The position numbers were made by a program, and so were the translations under genes. Positions 1 to 7,606 of a stretch of DNA of 13,571 nucleotides are shown here, piece after piece; position 1 is the stretch's first letter; the number at the start of each line of letters is the position of its first letter. Origin of the DNA: Cyclostephanos tholiformis (taxonomy: Eukaryota; Bacillariophyta; Thalassiosirophyceae; Thalassiosirales; Thalassiosiraceae). The stretch is taken from NCBI GenBank assembly GCA_036939975.1, contig JALLPB010001225.1, positions 1 to 13,571 on the forward strand, read 5' to 3'. The notes under the pieces were generated by a model. The model saw only the letters and a list, made by a program, of their open reading frames with translations, had not been told where the DNA came from and made no database searches.

Positions 1-33
1 TCCTCCTATTTTTAATTTTCTGACTAATTTAGT

Positions 34-61
34 TAGATTTAGTGTCTGTTTCTTACCCCGG
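34..61 (+). repeat. Outer inverted repeat, left arm
   Basis: TAGATTTAGTGTCTG at 34-48 is an exact inverted match to 4840-4854. Weaker similarity runs inward (TTCTTACCCCGG against TTCTTAAACCCTGG) and outward (CTAATTTAG against CTAAATATG). It lies outside the Harbinger element, so it belongs to something older. No clear target duplication flanks it. Confidence 0.55.
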
Positions 62-216
62 ATTTTATATTATTTTCAACGTTTTTATTCCGAATTCTTT
101 CATGTGGCGTACGAGTGAAAAACCATCTCTCATATTATTAGGCCTTTTTTTTGGCCCAAATTATTTTCAGAGTAGTAAGGTTTTGGAACCCTAGCCACTC
201 CGCCACCATGCAGACC

Positions 217-240
217 TAAGGCCATCTCTGTGTAGGCAGA
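217..240 (+). repeat. Harbinger left TIR with TAA target duplication
   Basis: TAA at 217-219 is followed by the 21-bp terminal repeat at 220-240. Compared with the right end, it differs by one substitution (C/A) and a 2-bp TG insertion. Confidence 0.85.
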
Positions 241-308
241 TTCATTTGAGTACTCAAATCAAGTTGCATACGTACTCAAACGTACTGTCTGTCGTCCTGA
301 ATGTTTTT

Positions 309-323
309 ATCTCTGTAGGCAGA
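309..323 (+). repeat. Internal second copy of the TIR core
   Basis: ATCTCTGTAGGCAGA recurs here about 85 bp inside the left end. It matches the right TIR core exactly and lacks the extra TG of the left TIR. It could be a subterminal transposase-binding site or a trace of an older left end. Confidence 0.7.
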
Positions 324-352
324 TCGAAGTGAGTACATGTATACCCTCCCTC

Positions 353-402
353 CCGCCATGATCTTATCAGTCATCATCCGCCATGATCTTATCAGTAATC
401 AT
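353..402 (+). repeat. 25-bp tandem duplication upstream of the transposase gene
   Basis: Two adjacent 25-bp units (353-377 and 378-402), beginning CCGCCATGATCTTATCAGT, differ at one base. They lie between the left terminus and the transposase start, so they form part of the leader or promoter region. Confidence 0.85.
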
Positions 403-464
403 CCACCACACCCATCATCAGTGACATCATATGCCAAGATTCATCACCACACAATTGTTGCGGC

Positions 465-1874
465 ATGCTTTTCGCTTCTGATGCTGTGAACGAGCTGCTT
501 TCCGAAGCATCCATGATCGTTCAGCCCGCTGTCTTGGCTGCAGCGCATCGATATTTGAAGCGTAAGAAGGACTCGCCACAGCAAAGTATTCGATTACGGC
601 CACAGTGGCAGCACGTTTCCATATTAGAAATATTTAATATGATATGGGTCCACGAATTTTCCATCGTGCATTTCGCATAACATATGACAGTTTTTGGTGC
701 TTACACGCAATTTTGCTTCTGTATATTCACACCGCTACTGACAAGAAAATCTCCTACGAGCACAAAGGAGGGAGGGATGGTGGCAATTATTCCCTTCCTC
801 CCATCCCAAATGGAGTTATTTCCCCAAGCATGCGTCTCGGTGCTGCAATTCGATATTTTTCTGGGGGATCACCATATGATATTATGTGTGTTTTTGGTGT
901 TTCTTATTCGGAGGTTTTGTCCAGTGTGTGGATTGTTGTTGATGCCATCAATCAATGCCCTCAATTCGAAATCTCATATCCTGATTTGTTGGAGGAACAG
1001 AGAACTATTGCAGCAGGATTTGAAGCAGCAAGTACACCGGGCATCAAGAACTGTGTGGGAGCAATTGATGGCATTCTCATTTGGATGCTGAAACCTAGTC
1101 TGAAAGAAGCAACGAAGGCTGGTGTTGATCAAAAAAAATCTATGTGGACAGAAACACAAGTTTGGTCTCAATTGACAGGCAGTGTCTGATTGCAGAGGTT
1201 GCATGCTTGATATTTCTATCAAGGACGGTGGCACGTTGTCTGATTGTCTGTCATTTGAGGCAAGTGAGTAACATACCCGGCTTAAGAATGGTTTGATGCA
1301 TCAGGATGGAGATGGAAAAGAAAGGTTTGTATTATTCGGCGACAATGCATATTTGAACACTGCATATATGGCAACGCCGTTCACAAATGTTGCAGGTGAT
1401 CCTAACCGTGTTGCCGAAGATAGTTACAATTTTTATCATTCACAACTCCGAATTCGAGTAGAGTGTGCTTTTGAAATGTTGGTTCAGAGATGGGGGATAC
1501 TTCGCATGGCTATGCCGCGGAATCTCAGCGTGACAAAGATTGTTGCTCTTATGATTGCATTGGCAAAACTTCACAATTTTTGTATTGGACAAACAGATAT
1601 CCTAGAGTGGGTTCCGCAAATGTTGGATAGAGATAGGCTACATGTGATGAATGCTCACAGTGGGTATGTTAGTCTAGGTAATGATGATGCTCAGCAAAAT
1701 ACAGTGGTGCCAATGGATGTAATGCATTTGGGTGAGCATTTCAATGACGTACCGAACAACATATTGTGATTACATTGTCGATTGAATGCAGCTAGTGAAT
1801 TGCCGCAGACGCGCCTCTTTCAAATGATAGTTGATGGGCATTGGCAGAGACCGACAGGTAATACACAGCGGTAG
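465..1874 (+). pseudogene. PIF/Harbinger DDE transposase (DDE_Tnp_4 type), broken
   Basis: The family's transposase cuts and joins the element ends through a D-D-E metal site. The reading moves through three segments. Segment 465-about 640 contains ELLSEASMIVQPAVLAAAHRY. Segment 644-about 1137 contains NYSLPPIPNG, GGSPYDIMCVFGVSYSEV and NCVGAIDGILIW. The last runs from about 1138 to 1874 and contains FGDNAYLNTAYM and RIRVECAFEMLVQRWGILR. The triad is still encoded: Asp at 1067-1069, Asp at 1341-1343 and Glu at 1461-1463. Lesions are a frameshift near 640, another after an A8 run near 1137, in-frame stops in the LCGQKHKFGLN and ASE segments (about 1175 and 1250), and a TGA at 1767-1769. After that TGA, a recognisable tail (SELPQTRLFQMIVDGHWQRP) continues to TAG 1872-1874. 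The start is uncertain: ATG 465 is in frame, while ATG 431 in another frame reads MPRFITTQLLRHAFRF and may be the older start after a shift. Confidence 0.9.
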
Positions 1875-1912
1875 GTAGCCTCTGTAAACCTGACTAAATG
1901 TAACAATGAACT

Positions 1913-1962
1913 GGATTTATTACACACATTAATTAGTGGATTTATTACACACAATAATTAGT
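1913..1962. repeat. 25-bp tandem duplication between the convergent Harbinger genes
   Basis: Two adjacent 25-bp units (1913-1937 and 1938-1962), GGATTTATTACACACA followed by T/A and TAATTAGT, differ at one base. The second copy contains the stop codon of the minus-strand gene (1958-1960). The block is AT-rich and lies only about 40 bp past the transposase stop, so it probably forms the shared 3' end region of both transcripts. Confidence 0.85.
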
Positions 1963-3504
1963 TCTCCCTAGGGCTGCGATTGTTTTTTGTTGGAGTGGAC
2001 ATGATACTGTTCAGCTCCTCCATATTTGAGGATATCTCCTCATCAATTGTTCCTTCCATCATATGGTGGATGGCATCCGTAGTCACGCAGAGTGTTTGGC
2101 AAGCTCAAGCAAATGGCCATCTCTCTTTTACTGTCACACAAAGAGTTAATCCTTGTTGCATGGATCTCATTTACACGTGACTGAGTTTGATTTTTGGCCT
2201 GTTTGGCAGCAGAAATTCTGGCAGCAGCAACAAGTGATTTGCTGTGTAATTCAATGCTGGTGCTCAATTTTTCAAATGCGGACGCATCCTCATTTGTAGT
2301 CTTGCTTTTTTTGACAATGACAGTGAATCATTGTCATCATTTTGGCACTTACCACCAATGACCAAAGGCACACCAGTGCTCCCATTCCCAGTGCCAACAC
2401 CTTCAAGTAATTGTTGCATTGTAGATTGAACAAGATTGTGCTCATCAAGAACATTTCACAAGTAAAGGAGATAGGTGTTCCTATCATCAAAAAAATTACA
2501 ATGCAAGTCTAATGCACGCTGAGAGCGACCTGCCAAAGAACCGAACCTCTTTGTATCATCCTCCTCATCATCTTCTCCATTGTTACCATCATAATCATCC
2601 TCCTTCTCCTCATCCTCATCCTCACCTGTGTGTCCGCCATCTCCCTGTCCACTCCGCTTCCAGTTTGAGATTCCTCTCTTCAGTGCCAAATTCATGGAAT
2701 TCCATTTCTCCTCAACTTTTTTCTGGGGTTGCCAGTAGAAGTTTCTCAACTGTATCCCAAGGAGTTGCAATAGGCCTTGAAAAATCAAAATGGGAATCTT
2801 TTACTGAGGTAGTTGGGGAGAACGATTCGTCATTCCACTTTTCAGCAACCATATACCAAACATTGGATGCCATTGCCGCTGCCATCTTCCTGTTCTTGAC
2901 TGCCATTTGACCACTGGGAACATGGAGCCAGCATTTGTACGCGGTTTTGATGTCGTTGTCATCAATTATGGCATGAATTAAATGCAAGTAGGGGTACTTG
3001 CCAACCCAGTCGCCGCTGCCAGAATTGGACAAGGATTGTGAAGGGACACCCGCCTGAAGCCCCGTGTGCTAAGCAACTGAAGCGCAATGTAAAATTGTAG
3101 TCTTGATGAAGGCTACATCATCGTCAGCAACAAATGGGTTATCAATCAACCAATCTGTTGCTTTTTTCATGGGCCACTGACTGGGACATGGTGCATTCAG
3201 AACGTTCTCTGCGGCGCCTAGTAATTTCAGAGCACAGTTCTTTTGCTGTCCATTTTAGAGAAGATGGACGAGCAGCAGCACTCCATGGCAGAACCAATGG
3301 ATCAAATATTGGAGTGCCATCATCATTTTTCAGCCCCAAGCTCAATAATACAAGAGCCTTTAACAAACAACCTTGTGCAACATACATTATCTCCGCAAAT
3401 GTCTCGCAAGGGGGGGCTGCTCCCGCCGCATTGTCCTTCTCCAATGGACGGGGGGTGGCAAGGGACACAATGGAAATGGAGCTATCATTGGCTTTGCTGC
3501 TCAT
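1958..3504 (-). pseudogene. Harbinger accessory (Myb/SANT-like) DNA-binding protein, broken
   Basis: Autonomous Harbinger elements carry a second gene for a Myb/SANT-like protein that helps the transposase reach the nucleus and the element ends. This gene starts at ATG 3504 (context CTACCATGA) and runs toward the transposase. Recognisable blocks in order are EITRRRRERSECTMSQSVAH, GSGDWVGKYPYLHLIHAIID, MAVKNRKMAAAMASNVW, KVEEKWNSMNLALKRGISNW with SGQGDGG (the SANT-like part), an acidic stretch (GEDEDEEKEDDYDGNNGEDD), QRALDLHCNFF, a helical Ala/Ser-rich segment, and a tail ending STPTKNNRSPREN. Lesions are a 4-bp TTGA duplication near 3145, TAG at 3069-3071, one extra A in an A6 run near 2730, TGA at 2456-2458, and frameshifts near 2290 and 2100. 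The SANT label is inferred from resemblance and position. Confidence 0.75.
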
Positions 3505-3567
3505 GGTAGAGATGCAATCTTTACTCTTTTTGTGTGGTGAAAAAGCTCAAAATAGTTGGCGGGAAAA

Positions 3568-3687
3568 GGGTATGCATCTTGGGGTATGCAAAATTCCTCG
3601 TGACGGGTATGCAATTGGATCGGTCAAGAAAACTTGGCGCGAACACGTTTGCATACCCCTTTGCATACCCAAAATTGGGGGTATGTA
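3568..3687. repeat. Right subterminal cluster of the 9-bp motif GGGTATGCA
   Basis: Within 120 bp next to the right terminus the motif occurs directly at 3568-3576, 3582-3590 and 3605-3613, inverted (TGCATACCC) at 3650-3658 and 3662-3670, and as GGGTATGTA at 3679-3687. A related TGTATACCC lies near 338-346 by the left end. Spacing and position suit binding sites for the transposase or its partner protein. Confidence 0.8.
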
Positions 3688-3694
3688 TGTTTTT

Positions 3695-3716
3695 TCTGCC
3701 TACAGAGATTGCCTAA
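3695..3716 (-). repeat. Harbinger right TIR with TAA target duplication
   Basis: The 19-bp TCTGCCTACAGAGATTGCC at 3695-3713 is the inverted partner of the left end and is followed by TAA at 3714-3716. Confidence 0.85.
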
Positions 3717-3866
3717 TGGATACAAAATGAACACATAGTAGCATTAGGTCTCAGCTCCATGCTGATATACTTTTTTTTGCCATCCAATAGTATTTGCAGT
3801 GGTGGCAGCATTGTCTGTGGCAAGGTCATGAAAAGGGGTGGTATTTTTAAACAGGCCCATTTACAC

Positions 3867-4350
3867 ATCTCGTATCCCATCACTATGGATGGGAAAGACA
3901 ATCTGAACATTGCAGGACTCAGTGTTGTACAGCTCGATGATGTCCCCCTTGCAAAACCATGGTCAGTAGTATGTGTTGTTGATGGTGGATGTGCCATCAG
4001 ACTCCTCCTCGTCCCCTTTGATGCAGCGACGATGATGATGAAGAGCTCATCGTCCATCCCCCCCCAATGAAAATGACATTGATTCCGCTTGGTCATCGCT
4101 CGTCGCTCGTTGATGCCTCTTCCCCACACCCATCAGCCTCATTTGCTTACTCCTATGCTGATCCATGCAATTTCCCTCCCCTGTCATTGTTGATGATGTC
4201 ATCCTTGATTGAGGGATACTTGCACTCCCCTCCAGTGCGGTCATACGATCCCACCGTGCCGCACATCATGCAGTCAGCCAAAGCACAATCACAAGAAAAT
4301 CATTGTAGCACCTTCTCAAAATTTGCTATTATTTTCAGTATTTCTACTTA
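3867..4350 (-). pseudogene. Unidentified decayed coding remnant with a cysteine cluster
   Basis: On the minus strand, short in-frame pieces look protein-like although no long ORF survives. They are IANFEKVLQ then FSCDCALADCMMCGTVGSYD and RTGGECKYPSIKDDIINND (about 4330-4150), DEEESDGTSTINNTYY (about 4030-3970), and CKGDIIELYNTESCNVQIVF with PIHSDGIRDV (about 3955-3867). Stops and shifts separate them. The spacing C-x2-C-D-C and C-x2-C-G suggests a zinc-binding fold. I do not recognise the family. Its position between the outer inverted repeats suggests it was the protein of that older element. A plus-strand ORF of 103 codons (3759-4070) overlaps and cannot be ruled out as the real frame. Confidence 0.3.
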
Positions 4351-4585
4351 TTCAGCATGCGCTGAAGTAATAGTCCTCTCCCTATTTGCATGACAATTAT
4401 GGCAATATGTGATTTGTTGTTGTCTGACTGGTGGTTCAAAAGATACTCCTCACTCCTTGCATTATCACCAAGATAAAGTGCCTAACAAAAACACTAACAA
4501 AATCCACTAACTAAAAACACAAAAGTAAATAACACCCCACCGTGATGCTGTATCCGTCTCTTCTCCCTGTAGGAACTACAAAAAA

Positions 4586-4825
4586 CTATTTGCATGGGCC
4601 CGGCAATTTGAGTACTTGCTTTCTGCTTCCTGATTTTTGCTGTTTTTGACCTGCTTTGGCTGCGTGTCCTATGGTATCTAGAGGGAGAGTAAACTGAGCC
4701 CATTGAAGGAATAGGTAGGACAAAGGGATAAATCTAAATTTATGCCTTGAGTCAATTGTACTGGGCACTTTATTAGCCACTTCAGTTTGTCTTGCTACTA
4801 CCATACATCGGGGTTTAAGAACCAC
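4586..4825 (-). other. Unrecognised minus-strand open frame
   Basis: An open stretch reads WAQFTLPLDTIGHAAKAG followed by QKQQKSGSRKQVLKLPGPCK and a stop. It lies just inside the right outer repeat and upstream of the cysteine-rich remnant on the same strand, so it could be that protein's N-terminal region. The start is not a convincing ATG, and chance is possible. Confidence 0.2.
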
Positions 4826-4854
4826 CAGGGTTTAAGAACCAGACACTAAATCTA
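4811..4854 (-). repeat. Outer inverted repeat, right arm, with 17-bp tandem repeat
   Basis: The region holds two adjacent units beginning GGGTTTAAGAACC (4811-4827 and 4828-4844), then CAGACACTAAATCTA (4840-4854), the exact inverse of 34-48. Without the Harbinger insertion the two arms would lie about 1.3 kb apart, a plausible size for a short or deleted DNA transposon. Confidence 0.55.
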
Positions 4855-5050
4855 CCATATTTAGCATCGACCCTACAAGCACAACTAATCTAAATATGTC
4901 AATTTCTTGCCAAATTCTACATAATAGCCTTAATTAGATGTGCTAAATTGATTACCTTGAAAAGACTTTTCCGGTGATCCCCACTTTGCCATTGGTTACT
5001 CTACCTTACACCAAAAAAATACCTCAACTAAAAAAATACCAATAAAAACC

Positions 5051-5396
5051 ATGGCCAATTGCATTTGGTCTTTTCATGCCACATTTGCCAAGCATTCACC
5101 TGGAATTGTCATCCAGATTGTAGGGATGGAGATGGGCGACCAAGGCCGCTCATGTGAGGAGCATGTAGTGTGTGGATTGGTGCTCGAGGAGGACATGGTC
5201 ATATGCCTTTAGAAGGTGCAGGTTTTGGTTGAGGGTTGGGATGACAGATGGAATTGCACCATAGGTAATAATCAAGAACTCAACAATCCAATCTAATTAC
5301 TGGTTGCTGAGCTATGAATATTTTACTGCAGGGGGGGAGGACTGCATCATGGTGGACTTTGTTGCATTTGAAGCCGGCCACAGGGTGCAAATTTAG
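5051..5396 (+). pseudogene. Small unidentified gene remnant with one intron
   Basis: An ATG in a good eukaryotic context (AAAACCATGG) opens a frame with IVGMEMGDQGRSCEEHVVCG and LVLEEDMVICL. A TAG at 5210-5212 interrupts it, and KVQVLVEGWDDRWNCTIG follows in the same frame. A 67-bp GT-AG intron (5265-5331) then joins in frame to GEDCIMVDFVAFEAGHRVQI and TAG 5394-5396. The GMEMGDQGRSCEEH block resembles repeated hypothetical proteins I associate with diatoms; I cannot name a domain or function. It lies about 320 bp upstream of the recombinase-like gene on the same strand and may belong to the same element. Confidence 0.45.
5265..5331 (+). other. Candidate spliceosomal intron (67 bp)
   Basis: The donor reads ATAG|GTAATAAT and the acceptor TTTTACTGCAG|GG, with a branch-like CTAAT at about 5292-5296. 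Splicing keeps the reading frame (CTIG then GEDC), whereas reading through meets stops. The size is at the compact end expected for diatom introns. Confidence 0.5.
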
Positions 5397-5718
5397 AAAA
5401 AATCAAAAGAAAACACTGGGGTGGCCACATCTGCAAGAAACTGGTAATAGTCAAAAATTTTTATCCATTCCTTTAAGATGGGGTTTGCTTTGTATTTTTT
5501 CAAGCTACATGGCCTCATGGTGAATTTTAGTACGAGGGGATATTTGGGGTTTAAATAATTTTCTTTGGCCAAACTTCTACTACCGATTTCTAGCTTGGTG
5601 AACTCTTTCGGATGAATAGAATAAACTATGTAAATTGGCATGCCCCCCCCCGCTGCAGCTTTCATTGCAATCCCCCATCACCAGCTCCCCAACTTCTCCC
5701 CCCTACCAGCCTGCCATC
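5397..5718 (+). other. Leader region before the recombinase gene, no gene seen
   Basis: The first 240 bases are AT-rich with no convincing coding in either direction. A 90-codon minus-strand frame (5665-5393) reads like non-coding sequence. From 5640 the strand becomes very C-rich (a run of ten C, then CCCCCATCACC and CTTCTCCCCCC), which looks like a pyrimidine-rich 5' leader for the gene starting at 5719. Confidence 0.4.
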
Positions 5719-7187
5719 ATGATGGGCGATCACCAGCAAGACAAGAAGGAGGCTTCACCTCCTACAACAATGCGTCAGAGCAAATTTTTGAAAAAAATTA
5801 TGGTTAAAGTTGTTGCTGAGAAATCATTGATGAATCATGCTTGTCAGAATGCCACATTTGCCTTGTTTGTTTTTCATGACAAGATCAATGAAGAGTTGAG
5901 GGATCACCTGTTGGAGTCATGGTTTGTTGAGCGGCTTGCAGCAATCATAACACTCACCAAAGAAAAGAAATATGTGCAAGAATGTCTCTTGGCATGCAGC
6001 CCAGAGGATGATAACTGTCCTTTTATATTGTCCAATCTCATATTTGCCCATTTAGGTAATGTTCTCTCAACACAAACCAGGAATAGAGGGAAAACAAAAG
6101 GCCAGCCAAATTTGTTGGGGGTTACCTCCTATGATATGGCAAAGAGTGCACTTGTTCACCTTATTTATTGGATGAGCAAGTATGATATTCCTGCCAAATT
6201 TGCCGTTAACCTGAAGATTTTTATAAAGGGGATTAAGTGACATGTTACAACAAAAAAGATGGAGGATGAGGACAGCGGAATCATTGGTAAGAAAAAGGTG
6301 GATTTTAATTACGAAAAAATATGTAAGCTGTTTATGCCGGAAGAGGATTAGGAATATTTATTTGCCCATTGTTTTAACTTGTGGCAAGGTCCAAGAGCAT
6401 TGTTCATGCTCATTTTTTCCACATCACAATGGGTGATTGCCTGGTGTTTACTTTCGTGAAAGTAAAACAGACCAGATGGGTTGAAACAGTGATCAGGTTT
6501 GGAAAGTCTATGCCACACCAAACAATCCTTGTGTTTGCCCCATTCTTGCCCTTGCAACAAATACTTTTGCCAATCCCAGTCTAACAAACTTTGAGAAACT
6601 AATCAAGGCTGATGAGGATGGCAATTTTTCTGGTCATCTCTTCCCTTGGAGGGATTAATACAGGTGGTTCATGAATTGCCTCTGACCAGTTGTTCAAAAT
6701 AATCAGGTTGTGTCAGGCCTTGACATCAATGATGTATTGTTTGCTACCTTGCCACCCTATTTTGAATGTGGTGACAATGAGGATGATGTGAGGGAGAAGA
6801 TTTTGACCCTGCTGAAGGAATTCATGGTAGAGGGGCATGGGATTTGAGGTGAAATTATTTTTGCTTTGCATCACTATGTTATCACTTTGATTTCTTGGTC
6901 AAGGTTTTGACCAAGTGAATTAAATTGTAGCCACCACCTTTTTTACTCACATCCCTAATTATGCATGAGAGGCAGCAACAGTCTGGTTCCCATGGAACAA
7001 GAGAGCTTACATGCCATCATTCATGGGATTGCCGCCTCATGTTTCAATCTTTGCCCAAATTAAGGAGCTGAGGTGGCACTTGAGGGGGCAAAAGATTCCA
7101 TCATCATTGGGATGAAGGCTGTTCTGGATGGGTAATGGCTGGTAACAAAGTTACTTTGATAAAGATGATATAATTCAGAAGATGTGA
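5719..7187 (+). pseudogene. Tyrosine-recombinase-like (Crypton-like) gene, 5' part, split by an LTR element
   Basis: ATG 5719 opens 173 intact codons up to TGA 6238. These include KKYVQECLLACSPED and GVTSYDMAKSALVHLIYWMS then KYDIPAKFAVNLKIFIKGIK, which fit a helical core-binding domain. Beyond that stop come HVTTKKMEDEDSGIIGKKKV, then in another frame VARSKSIVHAHFFHIT (box I arginine candidate at 6387-6389), then NPCVCPILALATNTFANPSL, DGNFSGHLFP, and SGLDINDVLFATLPPYFE ending at TGA 6845-6847. Later pieces are PHVSIFAQIKEL, VALEGAKDSIIIGMKAVLD and YFDKDDIIQKM up to the insertion point. No H-x-x-R box or catalytic Tyr region is found: VVQNNQ (to 6706) runs directly into VVSGLD, suggesting an in-frame deletion of the catalytic core. 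Several stops and shifts add to the damage. The Crypton-like label comes from resemblance to algal recombinase families. Confidence 0.65.
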
Positions 7188-7337
7188 TGCTGATCTATTG
7201 ACATGGTGATAAGGATCTGATCTAATTTATGGGGGTCTGTTGCACTACGGAAATAGATTATTGTGAGTAACCAATAAGGGGTAAGCTTGTGCTTGGATAA
7301 CCTTTTAATATCTTGTTGGATACTAGGGATATCAACA
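7188..7337 (-). repeat. 3' LTR of the copia-type element
   Basis: This is the partner of the 9923-10075 repeat, in the same orientation. On the minus strand it is preceded by AGCAAGGGTG, the only short purine-rich tract at the place where a polypurine primer is expected. Confidence 0.85.
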
Positions 7338-7606
7338 CACCCTTGCTAGTGTATGCATGGCTTGAGTGTTGATTTGAAGTGTAAAATCAAAGGATCAGGA
7401 TTGACTTGGATAAGACGTATGGAGATGATAAGACTTGACAATGAGAAGATATGGCCATGTAATAATGAAATAGATAACGGAACAGATAATAGCCATAACG
7501 GAATGTATGATGGCAAATAATGGCCGTAATGGAATGGATAGTGAAACGTTTCCATCAATGTGATGGTCGGAACATTTACTTCCACATGATGTTAAATGTG
7601 ATGGTA
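7338..7606 (-). other. 3' non-coding region of the copia-type element
   Basis: It lies between the polyprotein stop and the 3' LTR. Short imperfect repeats of the type ATAACGGAA and GTAATGGAATGG occur at about 7473-7538. The open frames here (up to 79 codons) have no recognisable content. Confidence 0.5.

Larger units (their letters stand above)
220..3713 (+). mobile_element. PIF/Harbinger DNA transposon, structurally complete, genes broken
   Basis: The element is bounded by inverted ends: GGCCATCTCTGTGTAGGCAGA at 220-240, and on the other strand GGCAATCTCTGTAGGCAGA at 3713-3695. Both ends are flanked by TAA (217-219 and 3714-3716). A 3-bp TWA target duplication, ends beginning GG, a DDE_Tnp_4-type transposase and a second DNA-binding-like gene are the hallmarks of PIF/Harbinger. 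At 3494 bp it has a usual length for an autonomous member. The two genes converge and nearly meet at about 1875-1957. Subterminal repeats occur at both ends. Both genes carry stops and frameshifts, so this copy cannot make its own proteins, although its ends look intact enough to be bound in trans. Confidence 0.9.

Noticed and set aside
201..219. ATG in a strong context (CGCCACCATGC) just left of the Harbinger element
   Set aside because: With or without the insertion, the frame meets TAA after three codons, so it does not open a gene.
684..1091. 135-codon plus-strand ORF
   Set aside because: It is a shifted frame of the transposase; the conserved blocks are in the frame starting at 644.
2512..2910. 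132-codon plus-strand ORF rich in His and Pro
   Set aside because: The His/Pro/Ser richness is the complement of the acidic Asp/Glu stretch of the minus-strand gene.
3134..3730. 198-codon plus-strand ORF
   Set aside because: It is antisense to the N-terminal half of the Harbinger partner gene and runs out through the right TIR. Its residues show no family features, while the minus strand carries recognisable blocks.
7439..7540. Repeated ATAACGGAA / GTAATGGAATGG motifs as a possible CRISPR-like or satellite array
   Set aside because: The units are short, imperfect and irregularly spaced in an LTR element's 3' non-coding region; not an array.
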